A stretch of DNA of 41,501 nucleotides from Bodo saltans (GCA_001460835.1 CYKH01001888.1:3027-44527), one strand, 5' to 3'. Positions 25,066-34,591 are shown, numbered from the stretch's first letter. Notes: generated by a model not told the origin, from the letters alone. Numbers and translations are program-made.

Positions 25066-27168
25066 ATGGCTACAAAAACTGCAGCTCCTGCAAAGCGCGC
25101 ACGAGACGGAAATGACGAATTTCCAGACGATCAAGAGAACCAAGAGCTTCAGGCCATGCTGAAAACAGTTTCAACTTCAATGGCCAAATTGTTCCAGCAG
25201 AAGCCACGATTTGATCCCTTAAAACACTTCGCTGAAAAATGGCCTCTTCCAGCCGCTGCAGAAGGCGCTCCTGCAACGACCGACACTGCGCCGTATGCCG
25301 TGGTCGCGGACACATTCGCAGATATCAGTGCAGTGGGATCGCGGCTAGAGTGCACAAAGCTCCTCACGCGACTGTTTTGGGCGATCATTGCTCGATGTCC
25401 GCAAGATCTTCTAAGCACTGTGTATGTCGCTGTTAACAAGCAAGCTCCAGCACACGAAGGCGTAGAGCTTGGCATCGGCGATGCAATTTTGGTAAAGGTT
25501 GTCGCGGAGTGCTGCGCGATGACAGAGGCGCGCGTAAAGGAGCTGTATCAAAAGACTGGTGACCTGGCTGAGGTTGCACAGAACAGCAAAAAGAACCAAG
25601 CAACACTCGTGAAGCCGAAACCCCTCACCGTACAACGGGTCTTTCGCACTATGAAGGATGTTGCCCTCATGAATGGAAAAGATGTTGTTCGGCGACGTGG
25701 AGATGCGATGAAATCACTCTTACGCGATGCAAAAGGTCCTGAGGTGAACTTTCTCGTTCGAGCATTTCAGTGCAAAATGCGCATGGGGCTTGCGGAGCCC
25801 ACGGTGCTCGTTGCGCTGGGGTATGCGTTCGCATTAAACTCGCTCGGAGCAACTGCAGTCGGCAATATGTCTCCTGAGGCACTGCAGGTGCGGCTGAACA
25901 TGGGTGCTGAGGGGCTTGCGCGAGTATATCACGAGGTACCAAGCCTCGATATTGTTGTTGACGCAGTGCTCGTACATGGGTTTGAGATCCTGAATCCTGA
26001 CTCTGACGTTGCAAAGTTGCACAAAACACTTTTGAGCATTCGTCCAGGGTTACCAGTGCGCCCACAGCTTGCACAACCAACGAACGGTATCACAACGATC
26101 TTAAACCGCTTCCAAGGCAAGCGTTTCACATGCGAGTACAAGTACGACGGAGAGCGTGCACAAATTCATTATCGCAAAGGAGACGGCTTCCAAATTTTCT
26201 CACGCAACTCCGAGACGCACACGACCAAGTACCCTGACGTCATCCAAATGATGCCTTCCGTATTCAACTCCGATGACACAACTTCGTTTATTATCGATGC
26301 TGAAGTCGTTGCTGTTGATGAATCTGGGAATCTTCAAGCATTCCAAGTGCTTCAGCATCGAGGACGCAAGAACATTGAATTGAAAGATGTGACAATTCAC
26401 GTCTGTATCTTTGCCTTCGATATCATGTACTACAACGGCGCTCCAGTTCTCCACAAAACGCTCACGCAGCGTCGTGAGCTGCTAGCTTCCGTGTTTACCG
26501 TTTTGGATGGGAAATTCCGCTTCGCCCAATCCATCGACTCTGAAGACACGGAGGAGATGCAACGGTTCCTCGAGAAATCTATCGTCGATGGCTGCGAGGG
26601 TCTGATGGTGAAGACTTTGGATGTTGAGGCCGAATATACACCCGCGAAAAGGTCCAAATATTGGCTAAAGTTGAAGAAGGACTACATGGAGGGGGCAACG
26701 GATACGTTGGATTTGGTAGCGATGGGCGCGTACTTTGGGAAGGGCAAGCGAACTGGCGTGTTTGGCGGTTTCCTGCTTGGCTGCTACGACGCTGAATCTG
26801 ATGAATACCAGAGCGTCTGCAAGATTGGTACAGGTTTCAGCGATGACATGCTTGAGTCCCTTACTGAGACGCTCAACACTCTCGCGGTTCCTTCGATGCC
26901 GCAGTACTATCGAACAAACGACAAACCTGATGTCTGGCTCTCGGAATCTCAAGTGTGGGAAGTGCGCGCGGCAGACTTGTCCATCTCTCCTGTTCATTTT
27001 GGTGGATACGGCCTTGTTGACCCTAATCGTGGCATTGCGCTGCGTTTCCCTCGATTCCTACGTATTCGTGAGGATAAAGGGCCAACCAACGCAACATCCG
27101 CTCAACAAGTTGCAGATATGTATCGGCAGCAGTCACTGGCACTCTCCGCCAAGGGCGAAGAGGAATGA
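25066..27168 (+). CDS. LIG1: ATP-dependent DNA ligase I
   Basis: 700 residues, shorter than human LIG1 (919) mainly at the disordered N-terminus. A DNA-binding domain (about 45-310) is followed by the adenylation domain. Motif I is EYKYDGERAQIH, with K359 the inferred catalytic lysine that carries AMP. Other nucleotidyltransferase motifs follow: FSRNSE (III), FIIDAEVVAVD (IIIa), EGLMVKTL (IV) and YWLKLKKDY (V). The OB-fold segment has GVFGGFLLGCYD and VCKIGTGFSDD. The enzyme seals nicks in Okazaki fragments and repair, in the nucleus. A classical PCNA-interacting box at the N-terminus is not obvious. The start codon lies 17 bp after a very good acceptor-like CTTTCTAG. Confidence 0.95.
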   Translation: MATKTAAPAKRARDGNDEFPDDQENQELQAMLKTVSTSMAKLFQQKPRFDPLKHFAEKWPLPAAAEGAPATTDTAPYAVVADTFADISAVGSRLECTKLLTRLFWAIIARCPQDLLSTVYVAVNKQAPAHEGVELGIGDAILVKVVAECCAMTEARVKELYQKTGDLAEVAQNSKKNQATLVKPKPLTVQRVFRTMKDVALMNGKDVVRRRGDAMKSLLRDAKGPEVNFLVRAFQCKMRMGLAEPTVLVALGYAFALNSLGATAVGNMSPEALQVRLNMGAEGLARVYHEVPSLDIVVDAVLVHGFEILNPDSDVAKLHKTLLSIRPGLPVRPQLAQPTNGITTILNRFQGKRFTCEYKYDGERAQIHYRKGDGFQIFSRNSETHTTKYPDVIQMMPSVFNSDDTTSFIIDAEVVAVDESGNLQAFQVLQHRGRKNIELKDVTIHVCIFAFDIMYYNGAPVLHKTLTQRRELLASVFTVLDGKFRFAQSIDSEDTEEMQRFLEKSIVDGCEGLMVKTLDVEAEYTPAKRSKYWLKLKKDYMEGATDTLDLVAMGAYFGKGKRTGVFGGFLLGCYDAESDEYQSVCKIGTGFSDDMLESLTETLNTLAVPSMPQYYRTNDKPDVWLSESQVWEVRAADLSISPVHFGGYGLVDPNRGIALRFPRFLRIREDKGPTNATSAQQVADMYRQQSLALSAKGEEE

Positions 27169-27424
27169 GCATCTGCACCGAGGGAACACCAGAGGCCAAC
27201 ATTATAGAACAACTGCAATCGACGGAGATTGGTTTTTTTTTTTGTTTGTCTCGACCCATAGATAACACTAATTGTGTTCTCAATATGTTTATCTCGTTGA
27301 TGTAATGATTTCTATTTGATGTGGCAACTTCAAATTGAGCAACTTTACTTCTTTCCTTTTTCTTTTTTTTGAAAACGAATCACGAGATACCAAAATAGAG
27401 TTGATGACAATCAGTGTGGAGGTA

Positions 27425-27436
27425 GTGTGATTGCAG
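27425..27436 (+). promoter_or_regulatory. 3' splice acceptor-like site before the MGQ-starting orphan
   Basis: GTGTGATTGCAG, 2 bp before the ATG at 27439, a weaker pyrimidine tract than at the neighbours. The T-rich stretch at 27350-27370 lies further upstream. Confidence 0.3.
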
Positions 27437-27438
27437 CC

Positions 27439-27945
27439 ATGGGCCAAAGGTTGACGCGCTTACTCTTTGGAGACCAAGAAACCAAAACGATATCCGACAA
27501 AACCACAGCAAATACCTTCCCTCAGGTGGTGAATGTGCAACCTGCATCAACAAAGCGGCAACGAGCTCGTCGTGAGGCTGATGACATGGACATCCTTCGA
27601 GCAACCGATACCAACGTAAGCAACTCATCCGCCGCAACCTTTCTTGCCACGGCGACTACTCAGGGGGGCCCTGTTCAGGCAGTCTGCTACGGCGCAAGAG
27701 TTGAGTCCACCTACGGCGCCCCGTACCATTTGTACACGACACCAGATATTGCTGCAGCACACGGAGTGGCACTTGGATGGGACCTTCGCCACGACAACAC
27801 ATTGACTGCATCTGCACTTCTGAGACTTGCACGGGTTGCCAATGCAGCAAAGAAGTCCCTAGTGCTAGTTGTCGGCGAAGACAATGGATTGTCAACGGGC
27901 GCATCTGCAGAGGCTTTGGAGCTGTCATACTCTCCAAATTTGTGA
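27439..27945 (+). CDS. Orphan protein with an N-myristoylation-like start
   Basis: 168 residues from the ATG at 27439; the frame extends 12 bp upstream without ATG. The protein begins MGQRLTRLLFG, a plausible N-myristoylation signal (Gly2, a small or polar residue at position 6, basic residues nearby). A basic patch (TKRQRARREADD) follows. The central and C-terminal part (about 75-168) looks globular, with aromatic and Gly residues (YGAPYHLYTTPDIAAAHG, then LRLARVANAAKKSLVLVVGEDNG). I recognise no family. If myristoylated, it would associate with membranes. Spacing to TTC5 is 116 bp. Coding status rests on a clean frame in the usual orientation and context rather than on homology. Confidence 0.6.
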   Translation: MGQRLTRLLFGDQETKTISDKTTANTFPQVVNVQPASTKRQRARREADDMDILRATDTNVSNSSAATFLATATTQGGPVQAVCYGARVESTYGAPYHLYTTPDIAAAHGVALGWDLRHDNTLTASALLRLARVANAAKKSLVLVVGEDNGLSTGASAEALELSYSPNL

Positions 27946-28061
27946 GACTTCGCCAAAATTGAGAGTAAAAAAGATTTTTTTTTGTTTTTTGCTTGATTTG
28001 TTGTTGACGTTAACTGTGCTTGCCCTTGCATTAATTAGCGACCAGGAGTGCTGTGTGAAAA

Positions 28062-29324
28062 ATGGATGAGCTCGATGCCCGTGTGAATCAACTTAGCCAG
28101 TTAGTGTTCAACGACGACGTTAAGGCAGCTGTAGAGGACATTTTGTCCAAGGCCCCCAACCCTGAGACATGTGGAACAGCGGACCAAAAGATCCGCGCAT
28201 ACCTCTTGCGTGCGCGTGCAAAGCTTCTGCTGCCAGTATTCTCGAAAGAGGCTGAGCTGGAGATCAATAAAGCGCTTAAGCTGAACCAGAAGGCACCCGA
28301 CACCTGGGTGACGTTGTCCGAAGCGTACTGGCGTCGCAATGCCCTCCGCGAAGCTCGTGATGCACTTGACAGCGCCCTCCGCGTCGACCCCAAGCACCAA
28401 GGTGCATTGACTCAGTACAGCCGCATCCTTCGCTCCATGTGCTCTGCCCCTGATACTCCCAACGACCAGAAATTGGTGTTGCTGAAGGAATCCGAGGACA
28501 AGGCACGTGAGGCGGTCGCCGTCAATCCCGAAGATGGTGACGCATGGTCAGTCCTTGGTGTTGCAATTCTGCAGCAGGCAGTCGGAAAGGGGATGGAACT
28601 TCCTCTCATGAAAAAGTCCCTTGCCGCGCTCAATCAAGCCTGCACAAAGATTCCCACCAACCCTGATGTGTACTTCAATCGCGCAGTTGTCCATGGCGTG
28701 TTCGGCCATTTTGGTGCTGCCGTGGCAGATTACGTCAAAGCGTATGAGCTGGACCCCAAGGGCCTTAAGCGCGCCAGGACTGTTGCGGAAGAGTACACGA
28801 CACTTCTCGTCAAGCTTCACAAGAAGCTCGTTGCCGGGTTCGGTGGGATGACAGAGCGTGACTTCAGCAAGAACATTGCATCCAAGCTCCCCGCGAAGGG
28901 AAAGGATGGATCACAAATTTTCGTCAGCTTGATGGATGTGCTCGATAAGCACATCACGGTCAACAAGGACAACAATCAGGTTCAATGGGTTGCTGTAAAG
29001 GTGCTCGACTTAGTGTCCAGCCCCAATGAACAACCTTTGGCATACTATGTCATTGACAAAGAGGGTACGTCGTGCTTGCTGCTGGCGTACCGCGTGACCT
29101 CTGCTGCGATCAAGATCGGCGACACAGTCATGGTCCCGTTCCCTCCAAGCTCCGCTGCAAATCTTGGTCATCAACTCCCAGACATCCCGATGTTTGATGT
29201 CAAGGCAATTAACATCACCGCACCCACGATGGTGGTCGAGCCATCTACCCTTATTGTCAACGGCTCCCCTATCCCCGCCAAATGCTTCCAGATGCCTCAG
29301 CTCGGAACTCGACAGTTCCAGTAG
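28062..29324 (+). CDS. TTC5: TTC5/STRAP-like TPR and OB-fold protein
   Basis: 420 residues, near the 440 of animal TTC5. An N-terminal TPR array (about 40-255) has ALKLNQKAPDTWVTLSEAYW, ALRVDPKHQGALTQYSRIL, AVNPEDGDAWSVLGVAIL and NPDVYFNRAVVHGVFGHFG. The C-terminal region (about 300-420) corresponds to the TTC5-specific OB-fold: VQWVAVKVLDLVSSPNEQPLAYYVID, GDTVMVPFPPSS, and PTMVVEPSTLIVNGSPI. In animals TTC5 binds the N-terminus of nascent tubulin on ribosomes and triggers tubulin mRNA decay; it also acts with p300/JMY in stress responses. Two TAG stops in a row end the frame (29322-29327). The gene ends 52 bp before the assembly gap. Confidence 0.88.
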   Translation: MDELDARVNQLSQLVFNDDVKAAVEDILSKAPNPETCGTADQKIRAYLLRARAKLLLPVFSKEAELEINKALKLNQKAPDTWVTLSEAYWRRNALREARDALDSALRVDPKHQGALTQYSRILRSMCSAPDTPNDQKLVLLKESEDKAREAVAVNPEDGDAWSVLGVAILQQAVGKGMELPLMKKSLAALNQACTKIPTNPDVYFNRAVVHGVFGHFGAAVADYVKAYELDPKGLKRARTVAEEYTTLLVKLHKKLVAGFGGMTERDFSKNIASKLPAKGKDGSQIFVSLMDVLDKHITVNKDNNQVQWVAVKVLDLVSSPNEQPLAYYVIDKEGTSCLLLAYRVTSAAIKIGDTVMVPFPPSSAANLGHQLPDIPMFDVKAINITAPTMVVEPSTLIVNGSPIPAKCFQMPQLGTRQFQ

Positions 29325-29766
29325 TAGAACTCACTTTTCCCCGAGACCAAAAAATGCCTCAAATCACACAGTTCACNNNNNNNNNNNNNNNNNNNNNNNN
29401 NNNNNNNNNNNNNNNNNNNNNNNNNNNNNNNNNNNNNNNNNNNNNNNNNNNNNNNNNNNNNNNNNNNNNNNNNNNNNNNNNNNNNNNNNNNNNNNNNNNN
29501 NNNNNNNNNNNNNNNNNNNNNNNNNNNNNNNNNNNNNNNNNNNNNNNNNNNNNNNNNNNNNNNNNNNNNNNNNNNNNNNNNNNNNNNNNNNNNNNNNNNN
29601 NNNNNNNNNNNNNNNNNNNNNNNNNNNNNNNNNNNNNNNNNNNNNNNNNNNNNNNNNNNNNNNNNNNNNNNNNNNNATTTTTTTTTTTTTTTGTTCCGAA
29701 GTAAGAGAAACATTGTGCGAGAGACCCGGTCCTTACTTTTGAATTGTAGAACTGTCTGAGTGACTC
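29325..29766. other. Spacer containing a 300-N assembly gap
   Basis: Unknown bases fill 29377-29676, exactly 300, a typical placeholder size, so the true length may differ. The right margin is a poly-T run (about 29678-29692), which could have caused the break. The flanks (52 and 90 bp) show no gene. Any small gene or RNA in the gap is invisible. Confidence 0.95.
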
Positions 29767-31050
29767 ATGGAACCACCAATCAGCCCCACGAAAGGAGCGT
29801 CTCCGAAGTACAGGTCACCGTCCGTGGCACCATCCACGGCGAGCAACCCTAATGGCCTTCACCCTGCTCAGCTGTTACGCATAGGGAAGAGATTTCGAAT
29901 TGTGAGACGTCTAGGAGGTGGTGCTTTCGGTGAAGTGTACGTCGGTCAAGACATCGTCACCGAAGAGCACGTGGCCATCAAGCTCGAACCCATAAACACC
30001 GCACACCAGCCGCATCTCCAACACGAAGCTCGCCTGTACCAACTGTTATCCCGCGGCATCGTTACCGTCGGGATTCCTCGACTTCGTTATTTTGGTCGGG
30101 AGGGATCATATAATGCACTGGTCATGGATTTGCTTGGACCAAGCCTCGAGGACTTATACGACTACTGCGGGAGGCTCTTCAATCTCAAGACAGTGTGCAT
30201 GATCGCAATCCAAATGATTCAGCGACTTGAACTTCTACATTCCATGGGGTTTCTTCATCGAGATCTAAAGCCGGAGAATTTCGTGATGGGAATCGGAAGG
30301 AGGGCCCATCACTTGTACATTATTGACATGGGTCTTGCGAAGAGATTTCGCGACCCCAAGACCCAAGAACACATTCCCTTTATTGAGGGCAAGGCCCTAA
30401 CTGGTACGGCACGTTATGTTAGCATTGGCACCCATATTGGGTATCAACAAGGTCGGAGAGACGACCTTGAGTGCGTGGCACAGATTTTGATTTACTTTGC
30501 AGCTGGTGGATTGCCGTGGCAAGGCGTTCGCTGCATTAGCAAGTTGCAGAAATATGAACAGATTAAGAAGATGAAGATGGATACCACGATTAAGGAGCTC
30601 TGCAAAGATATCACCTGTCCATTACCATTCGAAAAACTTTTGGAGTACTCTCGCAAATTGGAGTTTACTCAACCTCCTGATTATGCGTGGTGCATCGGAT
30701 TGTTTACGGACTTGATGGCAGAGATGGAGTGGGAGAACGACTACAGCTTCCAGTGGTTGGAGCGCAACCCGAGGGCGTCTGGCAAGATGATCCCGGGAAG
30801 CGATACGCTTAAGATCACAGTGCCACTGTCTGAGAATACAGATGGGGACACATCCATGCAACAATCCATGTTTTCGAACGGATCGTCCATTGCGAGCCCA
30901 ATGGTAGCACCCACTACCAATCAAGTTCTGCGCAAGAGGAAGAAGGGCGGAACTCCCGATGAATCCATGTTATCGCCCAGGACAGATCAGGACCATTTGA
31001 GAGGAGAAGCCAACAACGAAGATGCTGACTTAGAATTAGAATTCCTTTAG
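29767..31050 (+). CDS. Casein kinase 1 family Ser/Thr protein kinase
   Basis: 427 residues. The kinase domain (about 38-320) has the Gly loop LGGGAFGEVYVG, the ATP-lysine in VAIKLE, the catalytic loop HRDLKPENF, DMG (in place of DFG), and the CK1 activation region KRFRDPKTQEHIPF, GTARYVSIGTHIG and RRDDLE. CK1 enzymes normally read SINTHLG here; the Asn-to-Gly change and YQQG instead of IEQS make this a divergent member, resembling the tau-tubulin/VRK-adjacent part of the CK1 group. The C-terminal tail (about 330-427) is disordered, with a basic RKRKKGG stretch that could be a nuclear signal, and an acidic end. Substrates are usually acidic or phospho-primed Ser/Thr sites. Confidence 0.9.
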   Translation: MEPPISPTKGASPKYRSPSVAPSTASNPNGLHPAQLLRIGKRFRIVRRLGGGAFGEVYVGQDIVTEEHVAIKLEPINTAHQPHLQHEARLYQLLSRGIVTVGIPRLRYFGREGSYNALVMDLLGPSLEDLYDYCGRLFNLKTVCMIAIQMIQRLELLHSMGFLHRDLKPENFVMGIGRRAHHLYIIDMGLAKRFRDPKTQEHIPFIEGKALTGTARYVSIGTHIGYQQGRRDDLECVAQILIYFAAGGLPWQGVRCISKLQKYEQIKKMKMDTTIKELCKDITCPLPFEKLLEYSRKLEFTQPPDYAWCIGLFTDLMAEMEWENDYSFQWLERNPRASGKMIPGSDTLKITVPLSENTDGDTSMQQSMFSNGSSIASPMVAPTTNQVLRKRKKGGTPDESMLSPRTDQDHLRGEANNEDADLELEFL

Positions 31051-31611
31051 GAAAATCCACATGAACAAAAAAGAACAACTAGGGTAAAAAAAAAAAAAAC
31101 AAGTTTGGAAGGAAAAAAAAAAAAAACAAACAACCAAGCACACACGTAGCGAATGATGCAGGCACCAGACAGTCTCCCCCAAATATCCAAAGTTCCCGAG
31201 CACAGTTTTGCCGAAAGCTTCTATCGATCGTTCACACATACGTAGCTTTGAGCAAAAAGTCTTTATTTTGCGTGTCTATTTTTTCCCCACACTACTACAA
31301 CGCCTTTCTCCCCCAAGATTTTCAACTTTTGCGAGCTACATCGTAGTTGTCCTCAAGAGCATTTCTCTGCCTCCTTCAAGCACACGTTTTAAAGTGTGTG
31401 ATGCCCCATCTTGGTATAGTTACCTTCCCTGTTTGATCACAGGCCGCAGTTGGTCCCCCTGTACCCCCACTTACTGTGACTGTCTGTTGTTATCGAAATT
31501 GTCAACAAAACAACAGGAAGGAGGAGCGACGACACACAAATCAGCCAACACATACCAGACACCCACAACTCTCTCGAAGTGAGATTGAGAACCATCCACA
31601 AAGAGAATCTT
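31051..31611 (+). other. Intergenic region with A-runs and a hairpin
   Basis: 561 bp. Two long A-runs follow the CK1 stop (about 31086-31100 and 31113-31127). After about 31270 the strand becomes C/T-rich. CACAC/GTGTG can pair around GTTTTAAA (31381-31399). TTACCTTCCCTGTTTGATCACAG (31421-31442) resembles the TACC-pyrimidine-AG arrangement seen elsewhere. Frames across the region are short or start without ATG, so no gene is called. Confidence 0.55.
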
Positions 31612-32472
31612 ATGGAACAGGAATGGTCACCTACTTTAGTAGAGGACTTGCTCTTTCGACGCTTCATGAAAGGCGAGGACATCACGGATAGCATTCCTCC
31701 GCCTCCGCAATGCGATGTGAACAGCTACACGAAGCTGTTTGACCAAGCGTCGAGGGCGATGCAGAATTATGTTCGGAATGGCCCTCCTGTAGTGCCGTTG
31801 GGGACGCAGAACGTGAATACCCCTGCTCCATTGTCGAAGATCACGGCTATTGTGAAGCCGGTTGCTGTTGCGACCACAACGCAAGTCTTTGCTCCGCCTC
31901 CACCGCTTACGTTTCCTGCGTCGATACCGAAGACGCCCACACCCAAAAACGTATCTGCTGCGCAACTCCAACAGCAAAGGACGCCAAAGGCGGGCAACGC
32001 GGCGAGCATGCGAGACGTAGTCCCCCCACCTGCACCGCAATTGATCAGCTCCACAGTGCCACCGCCTCCCTCTCCGTCAGTAGTAGTGGTAGCAAAGCGC
32101 GAGCGCTTCGAATCCGGAACACCCAAAGGGAAGAAGCTGCGCATCGAATGGCCCTCTGACGTGCCAACGAACGTGGTGCTGAAGGGTAAGTCCCGCTCAG
32201 CCATGGCTCCCTTGACCACAGCCCGCACCAAAGCGCAAGAGTGTTTTGATCCAGACTTCATCTTCCAGCAGCCCAAGGGCGAACTACCGCTGCACACCAT
32301 CTTCGCCAACTTTCCCAAAGCACTCAAGGCCATCGCCGCTATTCGTGGCTCTAGCGGAGATTGGAGAGAAGACACCTTCACCCAAGAGGAAGAGGCAGTA
32401 TACAAGCAAGAAGTAGGGATCCTTCATGTCGGCCCTTCGCAATGCGTCTTCGGTAGTACCTCCCTTTTTTAG
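31612..32472 (+). CDS. Orphan Pro-rich protein with conserved-looking ends
   Basis: 286 residues from the ATG at 31612. The N-terminus (about 1-45) is acidic and helical (MEQEWSPTLVEDLLFRRFMKGEDI) and looks like a short interaction motif. The middle is Pro/Val/Thr-rich with PPPP runs and no domain. A basic SPxGKKLR-like patch (TPKGKKLRIEW) and a C-terminal section (HTIFANFPKALKAIAAIR, then EEAVYKQEVGIL) look more ordered. The basic patch and disorder are compatible with a nuclear protein or complex subunit. I do not recognise a family, and the function is unknown. Coding is supported by the clean frame, the usual orientation and strong Pro/Ala composition without stops. Confidence 0.65.
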   Translation: MEQEWSPTLVEDLLFRRFMKGEDITDSIPPPPQCDVNSYTKLFDQASRAMQNYVRNGPPVVPLGTQNVNTPAPLSKITAIVKPVAVATTTQVFAPPPPLTFPASIPKTPTPKNVSAAQLQQQRTPKAGNAASMRDVVPPPAPQLISSTVPPPPSPSVVVVAKRERFESGTPKGKKLRIEWPSDVPTNVVLKGKSRSAMAPLTTARTKAQECFDPDFIFQQPKGELPLHTIFANFPKALKAIAAIRGSSGDWREDTFTQEEEAVYKQEVGILHVGPSQCVFGSTSLF

Positions 32473-32832
32473 ATTTGTCTGTGTGCTCGAGGAAGTACGC
32501 GTACATTGTTGGTCTGCCAAGGGTCATGGGACGATGGGACCTTGGACGCGAAGTGAAGAAATACGAGAATGAAACCTCTTCTGCAAACAGGTAGTTCTTT
32601 CCTTCTTGTGTATGGCGTGTCGACAGAAAATATTTGCCTCAACATGTTCTGTAGTGTCGACAAGAAACAGAAGTTGTGCGCCCACTAGATACAGTTTCAC
32701 GCCAAGCTTGGCACTACTCGCTTCAAAAAGCAAAACACACAACAACACAAATGGTTTCTTTTTTTATTTCTCGTAGAGTTTTCTTGGTACTCAATGCTCT
32801 TTTTTTTTTCTTTGCAATGTTAACATTAACAG
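32473..32832 (+). other. Intergenic region with short palindromes
   Basis: 360 bp without a supported gene. Perfect palindromes GTACGCGTAC (32495-32504) and GCCAAGCTTGGC (32701-32712) are present. T-rich tracts at 32757-32770 and 32800-32812 lead to TTAACATTAACAG, which abuts the next ATG. Confidence 0.55.
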
Positions 32833-34506
32833 ATGGGCGACTTTTTCTGGATTAGAACTCCAGAAGATGGCGTGTGGTGGCCTGCGGTTCGTGTTGATAC
32901 GCCGCAAGAGTTTTTGTCAATCCCTCTGGATGACAGTGACATTTTTATTCGAATCTTTTTTCCAGGCCGCTCTGCAGAGCAATGTGTGTTTCCAGTCTGC
33001 TCAACTGACGCTGCAATAGTGAGGCGTTTGAATTGGTCCCGCGCTGGCCCCGATGCACAACTCTTCCGTGATCCAAGAGTTGACGCCGCCGTCACCCAAG
33101 CGGATGAGTACCAGAAGGAATTAGCTGCTGCTTCACGCAGTTCTTCTGAACAACGGCGCCGCTTGCCGCCAGCTCCGGCAACAGTAGATTCATCCCTTCC
33201 ATTCTCTCGTGAAATGCAGCAGAAAATTCAGCGTTTGGTTGGCTCGTTGGATCCTGCAGCGGCGGCGCAGATTCGCCCAGCATTGCTTGCGCCGCCAGCG
33301 CCACCTGCTCGGCAAGTGAGGGCCCCACGAGAGTCACTATCACGACGCAGTTCCAACGATGTGGCGCCACAACTTCCTGAGCCAACTGTTGCAGCTCCAT
33401 CCACAACTGCATCACAACAGTTGCAGCGAAGAGAAGTCAGCACAAGCGCTCCTCAATCGCAGATTTCTACTTCCCAACGCAGCAGAAGTATTGCACCAGC
33501 AACAGAGGAGGTGGAGGAGGAAATTGAGCCCTCCACAGACCGGGCTGAGTTTGACGAAGCGGCGTTGGAAGTGTTGCGCATGGAAACATTTGATAGCCGT
33601 GAGAAGTTCATCCTTGATCCAACTCTGAGGTTTGTAAACTTACTCGGTGCCGTGGCGGTGAGAAGTGCTTCACTGCGAGCGGAGCTGCCCAATCGCAAGT
33701 TTATCTATGATGGTGAGCACCGAGCTATCGACCGCGTCCTGCTGATTCCCTTCGACCCTATCACATACCATCATGAAGTTGGCTGGATGGAGAAGGTGAC
33801 ATTGGAGCGTGACATGATCTTGCAGCTAAGAATATTTATCAACGGCCACGAGGTTTCAGTTCCTCAAAACTGGAGTATTGCAGCATCCAAAACCGGAACT
33901 GCCGTGCGCAGCGCTATTCCACTGGACATTACAGATGTCATCGAGTGCACTCTTCCAGATGAAGAGGCGTTTGAGATTCGCATCGAGTTTGAAAATCAAG
34001 CACTGGTCCCTGACATGATGCTGTGGGAAGCTTCCTTGGCTTGTGTTCTGGCGGAAGTTGTGGACCTCGAGACCGTGAAAGCTACGATTCGTGATAATTG
34101 CCGCGCGCACGTGGGGACGTCGTCGAAGTCTCGCCGAGGGCGACCTCATCAGCGTCAGGCGCACACCTCAGGCGTCGAAACTCAAGAGGTCTCCACGAAG
34201 TGCCCTCTCACATCGGTCACGCTACAAGTACCTTGCCGTGGCCACCGCTGCGAGCATCCCCAGTGCATGGAGTTGTTCGCTATCTTACAGCAGTGCAATC
34301 GCAGACATGTTTGGAACTGCCCGTTGTGCAACGAACCAATGCCCCCGGATTCTATTTTGGTGGACTACGCCCTTATGGAGCTGTTGAAGCCTAAACGTGG
34401 CCATCCAATAGACGATACTGTTCTGTGGTGCGAGGCGACAGGGACGTACTCCCAGCGAGCAAAGCGAACGAGATCACAAGGAAGCGCGGAACTAGTGATT
34501 GACTAA
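32833..34506 (+). CDS. SP-RING (PIAS/Siz-type) SUMO E3 ligase with an N-terminal PWWP-like domain
   Basis: 557 residues. Residues 1-95 begin MGDFFWIRTPEDGVWWPAVRV, which matches the PWWP fold start (GD-x-x-W-x-K...WWPA) and ends in an alpha-helical segment. A disordered Pro/Ser/Gln region follows (about 95-235). Residues about 255-420 form a folded domain resembling a diverged PINIT module (DRVLLIPFDPITYHHEV, LQLRIFINGHEVSVPQNW). The SP-RING lies at about 450-515: CPLTSVTLQVPCRGHRCEHPQCMEL, then WNCPLCNEPMP and DYALMEL, with the Cys/His ligands expected of PIAS proteins. It should transfer SUMO to nuclear or chromatin substrates using Ubc9. SAP and PHD domains of animal and plant relatives are not evident. 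Confidence 0.88.
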   Translation: MGDFFWIRTPEDGVWWPAVRVDTPQEFLSIPLDDSDIFIRIFFPGRSAEQCVFPVCSTDAAIVRRLNWSRAGPDAQLFRDPRVDAAVTQADEYQKELAAASRSSSEQRRRLPPAPATVDSSLPFSREMQQKIQRLVGSLDPAAAAQIRPALLAPPAPPARQVRAPRESLSRRSSNDVAPQLPEPTVAAPSTTASQQLQRREVSTSAPQSQISTSQRSRSIAPATEEVEEEIEPSTDRAEFDEAALEVLRMETFDSREKFILDPTLRFVNLLGAVAVRSASLRAELPNRKFIYDGEHRAIDRVLLIPFDPITYHHEVGWMEKVTLERDMILQLRIFINGHEVSVPQNWSIAASKTGTAVRSAIPLDITDVIECTLPDEEAFEIRIEFENQALVPDMMLWEASLACVLAEVVDLETVKATIRDNCRAHVGTSSKSRRGRPHQRQAHTSGVETQEVSTKCPLTSVTLQVPCRGHRCEHPQCMELFAILQQCNRRHVWNCPLCNEPMPPDSILVDYALMELLKPKRGHPIDDTVLWCEATGTYSQRAKRTRSQGSAELVID

Positions 34507-34591
34507 CCCACTCCTCGTGATGAATTGTTGTGGTTTTGTTGTGTTTTTTTTTTTTTCCCCGTTTCAATTTTTGCTTTCTGCTCTTCTGGCA

